NCBI GenBank assembly: GCA_003116995.1
Contig: BDSL01000034.1
Coordinates: forward strand, 434,001-498,000
Reading direction: 5' to 3'
Length of the DNA: 64,000 nucleotides
Origin: Yamagishiella unicocca
Taxonomy: Eukaryota; Chlorophyta; Chlorophyceae; Chlamydomonadales; Volvocaceae
Shown: in pieces, positions 1 through 12,347 of the stretch
Layout: each line of letters begins with the position of its first letter
How positions within the stretch are numbered: the stretch's first letter is position 1
The notes under the pieces: generated by a model
Seen by the model: only the letters and a program-made list of their open reading frames with translations
What the model was told of the DNA's origin: nothing
Databases searched by the model: none
Program-made: the position numbers and the translations under genes

Positions 1-116
1 CCTCCCGCCGCATCCTCTCTTCCTCGCCGGCCGCCCCTCGCTGCTGCCACCGAGCGCTCCCCGCCCCCCCCCCCAATCCTGACCGACCCACCCCCCTGGG
101 CCACGCACCATCGCAC

Positions 117-167
117 CTCCTTTTTTTCGTCCTTGGACAGCTCCTTGTACGAGGTGCCGTGCAGCTC
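117..167 (-). CDS. Possible internal exon of a minus-strand gene running off the left edge
   Basis: On the minus strand an acceptor (…gcacgcag) at 168-169 opens a 51-base, 17-codon phase-0 stretch reading ELHGTSYKELSKDEKKE. It ends at a GTGCGA donor. The charged, non-repetitive composition differs from the surrounding Pro/Gly/Ala-rich shadow frames. No family can be recognised from 17 residues, and no upstream exon could be linked. It is the only coding-like signal found in the first 2.6 kb. Confidence 0.3.
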
Positions 168-2691
168 CTGCGTGCGAAGCAACAGAGCAGCAGGAGGGGG
201 GGCACTGGTTGGGGCGGGACTTGCGTGGGCGGCTGGTGGGCTCGGGCCAGACGGCGGGTCCTCGCTTAGGCCAGCGCGGCGTATGCTCCGGCCATGGCCG
301 ACACGTAAAGGAAAGCGGGCGATGCAGGACTCGTGGCAGTGCGCTCACCCTGTAACAAAGGGACGCCCAGAAAGGTAAAGGCAGCTGTTCTTGAATCGCC
401 ACGAAGCTGCTTCTATTTGTATGCTTCAAATTGATGTCTTAATCATAAGTCTGGGCAGGGATCATCGCGTGCGCGGTAGGTACCTCTGGACTCATCAGGA
501 CAGATTCCGCATCGCACCGGGCCGCAGTATTCGTCGGGCGTCGCGCTGTCCTGTTCCCCGGCCCGACCCACCTGCGCGACACGTTCCCTTTCCTCAATCG
601 ACGAATGGCCCCCGTGAGTCATGGCATCAGGTGAGCGATGCGATCAGATGGGACGGCGGTCTCGTGTCGTTGTTCAGCTAGTTGTTGGCCGGACTGGGCC
701 TGATTCCTTACTTTGGTCGGGACCTGGCAACGCTTGAGTACGTTTGCGGCGCACTGGAGGGCACTGCGTGAGCGTGAGCGGTTCTTTCGCGGATGACATA
801 CCTTTTTTATGACGGACCCACGGGGCTGCGCAGCCGTTCGAAATGTTTGGATTCGACAGCGTTGCTGACCCCATGCTGACGCGGACGGAGGGATGACTTC
901 CTGTATGACCGACGGCGATCGTCTCCGGCAAATTATGCTTCACGGCATTTGAGTGGTGATGCCACGGGTTCCGCGACGCTGGTGCCTTTCAGCAGCAGGA
1001 GCGCGTCCACGACTGGGAGTCGCGTTCGCCGTAATTAGGAGCGCCCATTATATCGGGAATATAGTTTTGTTAGTTATAAAGCAAATTCTCTACCATTTCG
1101 GCGCGCATACGAGCCGGGTGTGCGACAAAACTGTAGCCAACACGTCAGGGTCCTTCTCGCGCCTCAGCGCGCGTAACCACTTAGCATGTGCTCTGCAGTG
1201 CAGCGGTCCGGCCAGAATGGCGAGGCAGGGCGAGGTTGAAGGTAATAGTTGCGCCCTGACAGGCCTCTTCCCTGGTGTTCTGCATGAGGATGCAGGCAAT
1301 GTTAGATGTGCAGGTTGGAACAGTGATAAAGGGGTCAGCGCTCCCACGCCCCCACTCACTCCCCGGGAACGCTTGGCCGCGGAAACGGGATTCGGCTTCT
1401 GCCAACCGACTGCGATGACCGATGGGAGGTTATGGGCGCGGAAACCGTTGTATAGCCCAACGAGGGACTACCGGTATCGTGCCTAACGCTGATGCTTGAA
1501 GAGCAAAAGGGCCGACGCGACAGCGCATCCAGGCGCATCTGGGGCCGGTCGACGCAGCCTCGATGCGAGCTGCTCAGCCCAGAGCCAGCAGCCATCCTCA
1601 GCACCATTCTTCCTGGCCCCCTGCCACCAGCCAGCACCTTCCGCGGCCCCTCTCAGCCAGGCCCTCCCACTCGCCACTTCGTTTCCTGACATGTTTTGAG
1701 ACAGACAGCATTGCCGCGCCTGTCGACCATCCAGCATCCACAGTCGTTGCGCCGCCCACATACAATACGCGAGAGTGTGGGTCGCAGGCCCCCCCAACTC
1801 GTGCGCCATCCACCTGACCGCGCATCAGGCACGTCACCTCAACACAGAGTCACAGACGCACGTCCGTCTAGCTAGGGTTAGGACTTGTGACGGTGTCCCC
1901 AGTTGTGACGATGGGGTCACTGCGGTCGACTTCACGTTCATATATTTGGTCTGCGCCTAAAACAAGCAAGCAGCCCTCAATCTGCCGCATGCCATCGACG
2001 TTGTTAACGTTGTGCGCCACGTATGCAAGCCCGGACACATGCGAGATAAATGTACGGCAATTTGCCACAGTGCAGGTTAATCACCACCACGAGCGTGTTA
2101 AAAGTCAATCATCACGCTCTGGGTCAAAAGTAATGCAAAGGCAACCATAAACGATGCACAGCAGTCTGCAGGTGGTGCAGCAGTCGAACGGTAATTTCGC
2201 AGGTCCCAGCTGTCCCCCGCGCCCCCCCGCGACACCGCCGCGTCCACCTTCCTAAGCCCCACATGTACACGCCGTGCCTCCTACCCGAATCCCCGCCTGC
2301 ACTCTCGACCACCAAGTGTCTTCCCCCGCCCCATCCTCCACCCCTCCTGCCGCCTGCGCGGTGCGGCATTGCTACTAGCTTCTATGTTGCGCAATCATCA
2401 CAATCATCACAATTAACATCATGTTTTAGTTACCTACGAACACTACTCGTGCTGAGGTCCCGAACGCACCCGCAGCGCATCCACCGGGCCACATACCGGT
2501 ATGCTTGGAGCGCAGGCATCCGCGGTGCAAAGCTAGCACCCTGCGCTTGCATTGCCCCCACCAAGCTATCGCCCCGTCCTCCTACCAACCTACCGCCCCG
2601 TCCTCTCAGCATCCGGGTGAAGCTCCTCACGTTGCTGGTTGCCCACAGGCTGAAGCCCCACAGCCCAGCCCTTATGCCTGCTGTAGTCCTG
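168..2691. other. Region with no resolvable gene; downstream flank of the XK-like/LRR gene
   Basis: No open frame here shows both family resemblance and a consistent splice pattern. The part next to 2692 should contain the 3' untranslated region of the minus-strand gene that stops there. About 1000-1100 and 1870-2160 have lower GC than the coding areas. No RNA gene or long repeat was seen. Confidence 0.5.
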
Positions 2692-5600
2692 TCAGTCCCG
2701 CCCCCACCGCCACCAGCGCCTCCCGCCCCCACTGTTCGCCCCGCCACCCCCCTCCTCGCCGTCGCCCCCCAGCAGCGACCCCCGCATTGCCAGTTTAGGC
2801 GCCTGCATGGCCTCCTCCGCCGCGGCCGCCGCCTCCTCCGCCGCGCGGCTCGTCACCTTCGCCGCACCCAGCAGATCAACCACCTCGTACGACTCGTCTG
2901 TTGCTCGGATGCTCACAAGCGAACACCCAGCCGCGGCCGCGGCCGCAGCCGCGGCGGCAGCTGCGGCGGTACCGAAGGCCGTGCCCATGGCCGATGCGGG
3001 CGAGGCTGCCGGGCTGTGCATGGAAAGGTCCGGGGCTGCGGCAATGTTGGCGGCGGCTCTGGCGATGACGGAGGCGAGCTGGATGCGGGCCGTGGCGGCC
3101 GGCAGACCGGAGAGGTCGAGCTCTTGGAGCGATGTGTTCTGGCGGCGGGAGTGCAAGGAAGGCCCGTGTACGAAAGGAAACCGTTTTAGTCGTTTCTGGT
3201 GGCGGGAGGGAAGCGAGCGGGATGGTATACCGTACACCCGTGTCTTATGGCAAGACTGACCAGACCGAGCGGTCGCGTTTGGTGGGTTGCGAGGTAATGG
3301 TGGTGCCGAGTGGGTGGGTGGTGGTGGGCGGGCAGCTTTGGGCTGCCGTATGGATCGCAGCACCAGGGCAAGGCTGGTGTGCGAAGGGCTCGTCAGGTGT
3401 GATAGGTCCATGGTCTCGGAGCGCGCGAGCCGCACAAGGGGACACACCGCACTGTTGGACCCACGACGGTTCGCGGTCCACAGCGCGTAGCACAACGCAA
3501 GCGCCACAACCCAAGGCGCGCTTTTTCTGCCAACCCCGATTCCCAGCCCGTCCATCCCATCCGGAATCCAATCCAGGCACCAGCACGCCAGATCGAGCTG
3601 CCCTCCCCCATCCGCGCTCCGTAGGTTGCTGCACGCGTTTCTTCGCTTCCCCCATCCTCTCCCGACCCCGCTCCCGACCCGCAACCACACCTGCATCAGC
3701 GCCGGCGCCAGCGCCGCCGCGCCCACCGTGCCCACCCCGCAGTGCCCCAGCCGCAGCACCCTCAGCCGTCCATTGGCCGCCAGCCCGCCTGCCAGTGCGC
3801 TCCACAGCGCCCCCAGCACCTCCAGTGCGTCCCGGCTCAACTCCGCCTCGGTGCCGCCGGCGGCGCCCATAAGGCCCCCCACCGATGCCACGCTTGCCAG
3901 TCCGGAGGCGATGCTGGGAGGCCGACGGAAGGATGCGCCGCCGCCGACCAGCGGCGTCGAGGGCTCCGTTGGCGGTTGGGTTTGGTTGTGGTGGTTGGTA
4001 GAGGACTGGGACGATAGCGGCGGCGAGGGGATGGAGAGCGAGAAAGACAGCGAGTGCAATTCGCGGAGGGAAGGCGGCCGGGAGGGTTGCTGGCTGTTGT
4101 GGTTGTTGTGTTGGTTGTTGTGTTGGTTGTTGTGTTGGTTGTTGTGTTGGTTGTTGTGTTGGTTGCTGTGTTGGTTGCTGTGTTGGTGGTTGTGATGGTG
4201 GTTGTGATGGTCGTTGTGGTGTTGCGGCTGCACCACGCACGCCGCCGAGTCGTCGGCGGTGACGAAGGAGGAGTTCGAGAGGTCCAGCTCAAGCAGGCAG
4301 GTGTTGCGGCGGAGCATCTCAGCGGCGGCGCGGACGGAGCGGATGGAGAGGCCGTTGGCGCCCCGGAGGCGGAGCACTCGGAGCCCGGTGTTGCTCTGCG
4401 AAAAAGGGGAGGGTGCGGTCTGTGGCTTGTGGTTTGCGTGCACACACATTTGGCAACACCCCCCCTCGTGGACCCTCCACACGAACCGCCCCCCTTCCAT
4501 CGCCAACGCATCGTTGCCGCGACCCCAGACCCACCTGCAGCGCGGTGAACACGCACGTCGCCGCCGTGTCGTCCGCGCCCGTCACCGCGCCCGCCGCCGC
4601 CGCCGCAGCCACGCCCTCTGCCAGCTCCCCCTCCCGGTGGTCCCCTCCCGCGTCACCGCCATCTCCGCTGTCGCCTCCGCCGCCGCCTCCGCCGCCGTCG
4701 CCGCTGAGGTCAAGCACCTGCAACATGCTGTTCACCCGGAGAGCCTCCAACAGCGCCGCTCCACCCAGCTCGCTGCACCGCGAGCCAGCCAGGTGCAGCT
4801 CACGAAGCGTGCGGTTGCGGGCCAGCGCAGCGCCCAAGGCAGCGACGCCAGCGTCGCCGATGCGGCCCTCCGGGCCGCCGCCACCGCCACCGCCGCTGCC
4901 GCAGGCAGCGGGGGCGGCTCCGCCGCCGCCGAAGCCCGAGGCGCCGTCGGCACAGGCTGCTGCGAGGTTGAGCGAGGTGAGGCAGGTGTTGGCCACCAGC
5001 GCTGCCGCCATGGCTGCTGCTCCGTGGGAGTTGAGGCGGCAGCCGGCGAGGCTTAGGGCGCGGAGGCCCTCGTTGGCGGCCAGGGCGGTGGCCAGCGCGG
5101 AGACGACCTGCGAGGGCGAGGCAGTTGGTTTCGGAGCCGGGCAGTTGCGGTCATTTGCTGCGTTGGCTGAGGTGGGTGCGTCACGTGTCGTCGTCCCAGG
5201 GGCGCCTTCTTAGTGCATCCTCCGCCCCACCTCCCCAGTCTCCCGCTGCTGTGTCCCCCACGCGCCTGAGGGTTGTCGAACGTGTCCCTCCAGCCCTCCA
5301 GCCGCAGCTCCTGCAGGCTGGTGTTGATACGCAGCGCCCGCTCCAGTCCCGCCAGCCGCCCGCCCTGACCCTGGCCCTGCACACGGTTGTGAGACAGGTC
5401 CAGATTGCGCAGGCCGCGGTTCTCCACCAAGCAGCCGCACAGCGCGATGACGCCTGCGGGACAGCCCGAGTCCAACACAGGCGAGGGGATGGAGGGGGAA
5501 GGGTGGGGGGGGCCAAAGCAAGGGGGCAGTGCGGAGTAAAAAAAAGGCTAGTGAGATATGGGTCGGCTGCCGTCTGCTCGCAAAGGATCGGGTTTTGAGG

Positions 5601-8600
5601 CTATTTGCACTAACTGACGCGACGAGGGCAGGTACTCCCGTGGAGAGCCCGTTACCGCGCTATCCCAAGAGCCTCCCCCCCACTGTCCTGTCGTTTTCGT
5701 GTCAACGGTTTTCACGCCACCCCCCGCACGCGTCCCTGTTCCTCAGGAAGCAGCTGCTCGTCTTGGCTCGCGGCCGCACCCTACACGCCCAACGAGAGGG
5801 AGGCTGCTGGCATGCCCGCCTACGCACTGGCAGAGGTGTGCTCCACGTGCGGGTACGCCCCACATGCCAGACTCCACGCAACCCCGCCCCGCCCCCCGCT
5901 CCCCCCCCCCGCTCACCCTCATCGTGCAGCTGGCAGCGGCGCAGGTTGAGCAGCTGCAGACAGGAGTTGTGGGCGGACAGCACCCGCGCCAGCGCCGCAG
6001 CGCCGGCGTCACCCACCGCGCTGCCCCGGAGGCTGAGCGCCGTCAGCCGCGTGTTGCCCGCCAGCGCCGCCGCCAGCTGCCCCACTCCCTCCGCCGCCGC
6101 CTCAGGCAGCGCGTGATTGTGGAGGTACAGCGACCGTAGCGCCGGAGCCGACGCCAGCACCGACGCCAGGAGCCAGCAGTACCGCGGCGAGGCGACGCCG
6201 CCGGCGGCGGCGCCGCCGGCGTTGCTCCAGGGTTGGCCGGTCGCCACCGCCGTCAGGCCGTGGAAGGTGCTGACGGCACCGCCAGATACATGCGACGCGA
6301 GGCCCGATAGCATGTCGCCGCCCTGCTGAACCCAACCCAGCACAGCGCCGGAGACGCCGCCGCCGCTGCCGGCGGAGCCGGCAGCGGCGGTGCCGCCGGC
6401 GGCGGCGGACGCGTCGTTGGAGAACGGGCTCAGAAAGCCTGATGCGGCGCCGCTGACGCCAAAGGTGTTGCGGGTGCGAGGGCCGGCGGCGGCGGCGCCG
6501 CCTCCGCCGCCGGCAGCGTAAACGCCAGCGGCGGCAGCTAGGCGGCTCCGTGGGCTGGTCCCTGCTGCCGAGCTCGGGTGCGCTGCGTGGCCTTGTCCGC
6601 CGCCGCCGCCACCGTTGGCCCATCCGGCGCTGTTGGCCTGCGCGCGGGCCGTCGCCGCTGCCGCGGCGGCGTGGCGGGCTTGCTTGCCGTGGCTGCTGCT
6701 GTCCAGTCCGACCCGCGGTTCGGCGGTGCCCACGTCGCGTGACGCGAAGGCAGCCCCGGGGGGCAGCTCGATGGCCAGGGACTCCAGGGTGGGGTGGTCC
6801 AGGAGGTAGAGGTCCACGGCGCTCTGCGCCGCGGCGGCAACGGCGGCAACAGCGCAGGCGGCGGCGACGGATCAAGAGCACAGCGGCGAAGACGGTTCCT
6901 GCCGCACCCACAGCCCAGCCTTTTTGCATCCCCGCAGCCGCGCTCGCCCCACCCGCAGGCCCAGGTCCGGTCCCGGAGCGCACCTGCAGGTAGTCCTCGT
7001 CCCACCAGCTGAGGCAGAGCGCCACGGTGCGGAGACCCAGGCTGTGCTTGAAGACGCCCGTCACCACCTTGGGCCGCTTGGCGTTACGGTACTTGGTCAA
7101 GATGCCCGTCTGGATGAGCTTGACCTGCGGGTGCCCGGCGGGCATGCAGGGTGGTGGCGGGTCGGGTGGTGGGTCGGGTGGCGGGTCCGGTGGCGGGTAG
7201 GGTGGTGGGTCGGGTGGCGAGTCGAATGGCGGCGGCGGCAATCACCCGTGGGTCGGTGCTGGCGCTGATCGTCGCGAGGGTGAAGCACCCGGCGTGAACT
7301 TTACACCCAACCCCCCTTGCTCGCGGATTCGCGGATTCTCTTATCAAACCCCCCTTGCTCGGTCCGAATTCCCAATCCCCAAAGCACCCACCTTCTCCAG
7401 GCGCTTGTGGCGCTTAATGGCCCGCGTTACCAGCTTCCAGGTGTCGCCTCGCAGCGCGCACTCGTTCACCTGTTCGTCCCGTCATGGTGCACGGCACACG
7501 GCGAGCACAACTACGTTCGTACGCCCGTCACTCCTGCACCGCGCAGCGTCTGAGGTGCAGAGCATATCCTCGCGTCGGGTGGCGTTTGCCGGACCCGAAA
7601 TCGTGTCTGCAGCCGGATCCGAATCCGCGCCGCCCACATCGCTGCCGCGCTGTCCCTATGGCAGCCTCCGAAACCCGGGAAATGTTTGTTCCGTTCCTCC
7701 CCCACCGGCCCGCCCCACCTCGAGGGTGTTGAGGTTCTTGAAGGCGCGAATGCCCTTCTCCAATATGCGGTTGATGGACGCCAGGGGACAGCCACTGACC
7801 ACCCATCTGTGAAGCAGCGGGGTGAAGAGTAAGCCGGTGAACTGGCAACAAACGAAAACATACTACTTGAGGGTTCGATAGCGTAAAAAGGAAAGGAAAG
7901 GATATTGCTGTTTAACTAACCACCACTTATCCCTCGGATGTTATGTAACCCCCTCCCCGAGCCCTCATCCTCCCCCTCGCCCACCTGCTAACTCCCGCAC
8001 AGCCGTCCATCCGGTCAAAGGCATTGAGCAAGATGTACGCCTGCGTGAGTGAGTGAGGGCGGAGTGAGGCAAAGGTGTGGAGGAGGTCCCCACCCGTGCA
8101 GCCATCCTCGCCTCCCTCCTTGCCTCCCTCCTCGGCGCCATCCTTGCCTCCATCTTTAGGGCCAACCCACACCCCACAGCTACCGCCCCTTCCATGCGAG
8201 TCACCGGCGCAGCATCGCCGTAGCCCAACACAGACGCCGCCGCGCCGCCTACTGACCTGCTGCGCGGGGCCGTACTGGCTTTTGTTGCGGTGCAGATGGA
8301 AGCCGTTCATGATGAAGACCGTCTCGCTGCCGCCGCCGGGGCCTCCGCCGCCGCCGGGGCCTCCGCCGCTGGAGCCTACTCCCCCGACGCCGGCTGCTGC
8401 TCCGGCTCCAGCTGCGATGCTGGGCGCCTTCCTGACGCTGCAGCACTCGTTGATGACGGCGATCATGGCGCTGGGGGAGCACTCGTAGTTGCCCTGTACG
8501 GCCGCGCAGGTGGCAGGGCGGGCGACGGGGGCGTGTTTTTGCGTGAAAGGGCTGCGGTGCCAGTCAAGCGGTGCCCCTTTCCGGATTCCGGACGGTAGGG

Positions 8601-11600
8601 CAGGCGGTGGGTGGACAGCAACAGGGGGTTTGGGGGAGCTGTGTTTTGGGCTGCGAATGTACACCTTGCAGCGGCCGAACAGCAAGCTCGCTAGAGGGGG
8701 GTTGAGGGCAAGCCGCGCGAACAGGGCGCCGCGACACCGCACGGCTGTTCACCTTCAGCAGCAGCAGGTATTTGAAATACTCTGGCAGCGTAAGGCCCGC
8801 ATCGTCGGCCGCCTTGTAGAGCTTCCAGCCGTACTTGAGGCAGTTGAGGGCGCTGACGGTGAGCGATATTGCGACGGTGCGCTGCTGGTTGCTGCCTGGG
8901 CGCCAGGGTCCCGGGGAAGGTGGGAGGAGGGAACCCGTGACGAAAAGAAATACTACCACCGGTAGCTGGAGGAAACGGGACTGGGGCAGAAAGGAGGCGT
9001 TGGCGGCATCGGGGGAAGTATCGGGGGAAGCGGGGGGCTCCTGTCGACGCCGACTGATGGAACCAACAGCGCGTTGTACAACTCTCCGTTCGTCAGCAAT
9101 GATTGGGGGTGAGTACAGCGGGGCTCGCTGCCACTAACCCCACCAGCCACGAACTCCTGCCCAACTCCCCTCACTCGGTTTACCTGCGTGCTCACTCTGC
9201 GCCAGCTGGTGGTAGATGTAGGTCTGCAGAACGGTCTGCGGAATGCTCTCGAACACGAATTCAATGAAGAACCTGCAGCAGGGGAGCAGAGGGTTGGGGG
9301 GACGAAGCTGGAGATCAGGGGGAGCTGCACCCAACAAGGGCCGGCTGGGCTGGGTGGTAGCGCGTTGGTGGCCGGGGAGGGAGGAGGCCCGCGCGGTTCC
9401 TTTTTTTTACACCGTAGCTGGTTCCTTTTCTCCGCACTAATCCACATCCGACCGGAAAGGGGGGTGGTATAAAAACCGTATTACGCAACGGGACAGGATA
9501 GTTGGCGCATGGTCGTCGGACACCAATGTTGTGGGCGCATGCTGGAGCACTGGAAAGGGGGGGGGGCGCCCTACCTAGAGAAGGTGTAGTTGGAGAGGAA
9601 CGACGAGAAGTTGACGAGGCGGTGCGGGAACATGATAGGCAGGATGGACGTGAACAGCATGGTCACGTCCAGAAGCACAACCCCCGGTACCGCCAGCGGG
9701 ATGAACAGCAGCCAGCGGTGCCGCCGCCCCGAGGTCAGCACCGCGCCGCCGCCCACCGCCGAGCTGCCCTCCTCCACGCCCTGACGGCACCGCGGGGTAG
9801 CATCAGCGCGAGCAGTGTCAGCATTGTACGGCAACAAGAGACCCAGCAGTGTACGACATCAAGAGCTCCAGCAGCGTCGTACCAGCGTCAGCAGTGTACG
9901 ACAACAAGAGCCCCAGCAGTGTCGCATTGAGCGGGGCAGCAGCAGTCGCGTAAGCAGCAATGCACAGGCCGCAGCGACGCAGCAAGACAGCAAGCGGCGC
10001 GTGCGGGTGGGCCATCACGCGATGCCATCAGATCCACCCTCGGCCCCGACCAGGCGGCCCGGACCAGGGGGCCCGGACCAGGGGGCCCCGACCAGGGGGC
10101 CCGGACCAGGGGGCCCGGACCAGGGGGCCCGGACCAGGGGGCCCGGACCAGGGGGCCCGGACCAGGGGGCCCGGACCAGGGGGCACGGCCCGGACCAGGG
10201 GGCACGGCCCGGACCAGGGGGCACGGCCCGGACCAGGGGGCCCGGACGAGTTCCCGCCCAGACACTTCGCCCACCAGCACGTTCAGCTTGGTGGTGGTGC
10301 GCTTGAGGTACGCGGCCACCAGCGCCGCCATCACGACGTAGTGCCACAGGATGAAGGCCAGGGTGGTGTACATCCAGTCGGTGTGCTCCGTTTGGGACAG
10401 CGCCTGGGAGGCGGCAGCGAGGGTGGTAGGAGAGGGTGCAGTCGCTTGAAGCGAGTGCGGTGCCGTGCTGGCACGTGGCATGGAAGGTTGTGAGCCGTCG
10501 TCGTTGACAGCCCTACAGGGCTATACGGCATCGGAGCCAGGGGCTTGAGCGGGTCCCAGTGGGCCGCGTGGTGTGAGGTCCGGGCTTGGAAACCGGCCCG
10601 CACAGTACTTGAAGGCCGCAGTAGACAGCAGTGGAAAGGGCGAGCAGCCGGCCACGGAAGCAGGCCGGGGGGTCGAGGTCCCTTGCCACCATCACCACCA
10701 CGCCGGAGAACCCCACAGGCAGCAGCGTGCGATGCCCTGCCGCCCCGGCGCACCGCGGGATGCAGCTGTACGGCGCCTTACTACATACGCACTCACGTCG
10801 ACCACGAGTGCGTCCGTGTAGATGTCGAATATGAACAGCAGCACGCCCACCACGTCCAGCAGCACCGCCACGAAGTAGTTTTGGAAGACGCGGTCGACGA
10901 GCGCGTTGAGGCGCTGCACGGGCGCGCTGTCGCTGAGGCGCTCGAAGAACGTCTCCTGAGGTGTACGCAGGGGGACGGGGGGTGGCATATAGACCGGTTA
11001 CAAGACATGGGTATAATAGCTGGCGCAGGGGGACGGGGGGGAAGGTGTTGTATGTTGCGAGGTCGTGGTACGACAGCGGGGGCATCGCGTTGCGCGGCTG
11101 TAGCCCACATCCCCCGGCCATATGGGCGGAAAACCTCCTTGATGGACACCTCGGTAGCTGCACACCCGGGCCCTATGCATCGGCTTGGGGTAGACGTGCT
11201 CAGCCAGGCTGCCCACCACCAGATTCCCCACGCGCCATCTCGGACGACGGCGGCGGCCGACTGCGTCTCACCCTGCACTGCTGCTTCGATGCATGTGCCA
11301 ACCCACGGGTTTCCTCTCTGCCCTCTCTGCTGCACGGCGAGTCCAAGCCGCCTGCCCCTGCATCCCCCCGCCCCGCTTCCCATCGCCTGCACAGCAAACG
11401 GTCCATTTCTCGGGAGCTCTGCCCCAGCGGCTGGACCCGGCCTCCCTTGTGCAGCAGCTACTGCGCCCCGTGCTGAGGTCTGTCGTCCGAGTCCCCCGCT
11501 TAGCGCATCTGCCCGCCATACGGACTGGGACTGCCTCCGCTGCTCGCTGACTCCAATCCCCCACTGCCTCCGCTGCCCACTGGTCCAGCCGCCACTGGTC

Positions 11601-12347
11601 CAGCCAGTCGCGCAGCAGCCGGGGTCGACACTCTGCCTCCGGATTTCGTCACCGACACCAGCATGCATCTCCGGACGTGTGCACTAGACGTTCTCTAATC
11701 GGTTTCACTTTTCAGTGCCGACCCACGGGTTTCGTCTCATCACCCCCTCCCTCCAGGAGGCGGGCGCGCACAGCGCACAAGGCTTGCCAACGACCTGGTG
11801 TGCAGCCAGGCTCGTTTCCTCCCGATCCCCCGGCCCCCAGTCGCCAACACCACAACAACACCACAAACACACACCCTCGCCGCGCCCACGTGTCTCTGCC
11901 AATGCGTGTACCTCTCCGCAGCCTGGTGGTAACAGGGACGATGTGTTCTTGCCGCGTCCCATTCCCTGCTTTGTCAACCCGCCCACGCCCACCCACCTCG
12001 TCATCGTCATCAACAACGGCTCCAGGCTTCCCCAGCCTGCCAGCCGCCCCGGGCGTCAGCTTCCCGCCTCCGTCAGCGTCGGTGTGGATAACAACGCGAC
12101 CAGCGGTTGCGCCCTCCGCCGGCTGTCCAACGCCGTTTAGTTGCCGGCGCCCCGGTGCCGCACAATCGCCTCTGTATGCACTGAAGCCATATGCCCCTGG
12201 TGTGCAGGGTACTGAGCTGTGTTGGGGGACCTGGTTTCCGTTCGTGTATGATTCAGGTCGAGCTGAGCTGGCCAAGCCGTTGCGTCCGTGCAGGAACGAC
12301 GATTTCTCCTCATCCTTTGGGAATAGGTAGTCAGGTGCATTAGTCAT
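2692..12347 (-). CDS. XK-related-like multi-pass membrane protein with C-terminal leucine-rich repeats
   Basis: Phase-compatible minus-strand exons: 12347-11912 (proposed start), 10955-10797, 10403-10275, 9780-9575, 9272-9184, 8895-8753, 8493-8257, 8040-7985, 7806-7719, 7469-7392, 7124-6984, 6823-5917, 5453-5266, 5107-4535, 4395-3691 and 3138-2692, about 1,500 residues. The N-terminal half has about five hydrophobic segments. It contains DIYTDALVVD after helix 1, HTDWMYTTLAF before helix 2, and ESIPQTVLQTYIY in helix 4. This spacing resembles the XK/XKR family, whose animal members include phospholipid scramblases. From about 7.8 kb to the stop, repeats of the type NTCLTSLNL / GDAGVAALGAAL and NTSLQELDLSG indicate ribonuclease-inhibitor-like LRRs, separated by Gly/Ser/Ala-rich and Asn/Gln/His-rich inserts. 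Exon 1 (phase 1) does not join 10955 (phase 0) directly. A 23-base exon near 11170-11150 would fix the phase but has a weak donor. The join 5266/5107 needs a GC donor. The LRR call is firm; the XKR call is inference from motifs. Confidence 0.7.
4097..4216 (-). repeat. In-frame 12-18 bp repeat encoding an Asn/Gln/His tract
   Basis: On the coding strand, units related to CAACAACCAACA repeat about ten times and encode NNQH/SNQH-type tetrapeptides preceded by a His/Asn run. The tract lies between two LRR motifs of the same exon and keeps frame throughout. It is probably length-variable between strains. Confidence 0.85.
7310..7361 (+). mobile_element. Short insertion, family B, with 14-bp target-site duplication
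   Basis: A 24-bp core (7324-7347) ending GGATTCTCTTATCAA is bracketed by the identical 14-mer ACCCCCCTTGCTCG at 7310-7323 and 7348-7361. It lies in an intron of the XK-like/LRR gene. The same core recurs at about 16.36, 30.72, 41.10, 48.29 and 54.22 kb. The duplication is direct evidence of insertion. The mechanism (5'-truncated retroposition) is inferred. Confidence 0.75.
10046..10245. repeat. GC-rich minisatellite, 15-bp unit
   Basis: About 13 copies of a unit close to CCCGGACCAGGGGGC lie in an intron of the XK-like/LRR gene (between 10275 and 9780). Variants include CCCCGACC and GCACGGCCCGGACC. The repeat stays open in several frames and so creates false open reading frames on both strands. 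Confidence 0.9.

Noticed and set aside
3245..4240. A 331-codon minus-strand open frame rich in Pro/Thr/Gln repeats
   Set aside because: It is another frame of the LRR exon and adjoining intron; the NNQH-encoding frame carries the LRR motifs and splice phase.
4054..4548. Plus-strand frame with VVVLVVVLVVVL, resembling a membrane protein
   Set aside because: Antisense of the Asn/Gln/His repeat in the LRR exon; the hydrophobic pattern is an artefact of GTTGTT.
10046..10245. Regular GC-rich repeats that might be read as a CRISPR array
   Set aside because: Units are contiguous, with no unique spacers and variable edges, and they sit in an intron of a nuclear gene.
10600..10750. Hydrophobic minus-strand segment LLPVGFSGVVVMVARD as an extra membrane exon
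   Set aside because: Joining 10797 directly to 10403 gives a continuous XK-like sequence in phase; the segment lacks convincing splice sites in the needed phase.
11712..12347. Whole 211-codon open frame as a separate small gene
   Set aside because: The second third degrades into intron-like Gly/Trp/Val sequence after a GTACAC donor at 11911; better explained as first exon of the XK-like/LRR gene, though this remains uncertain.
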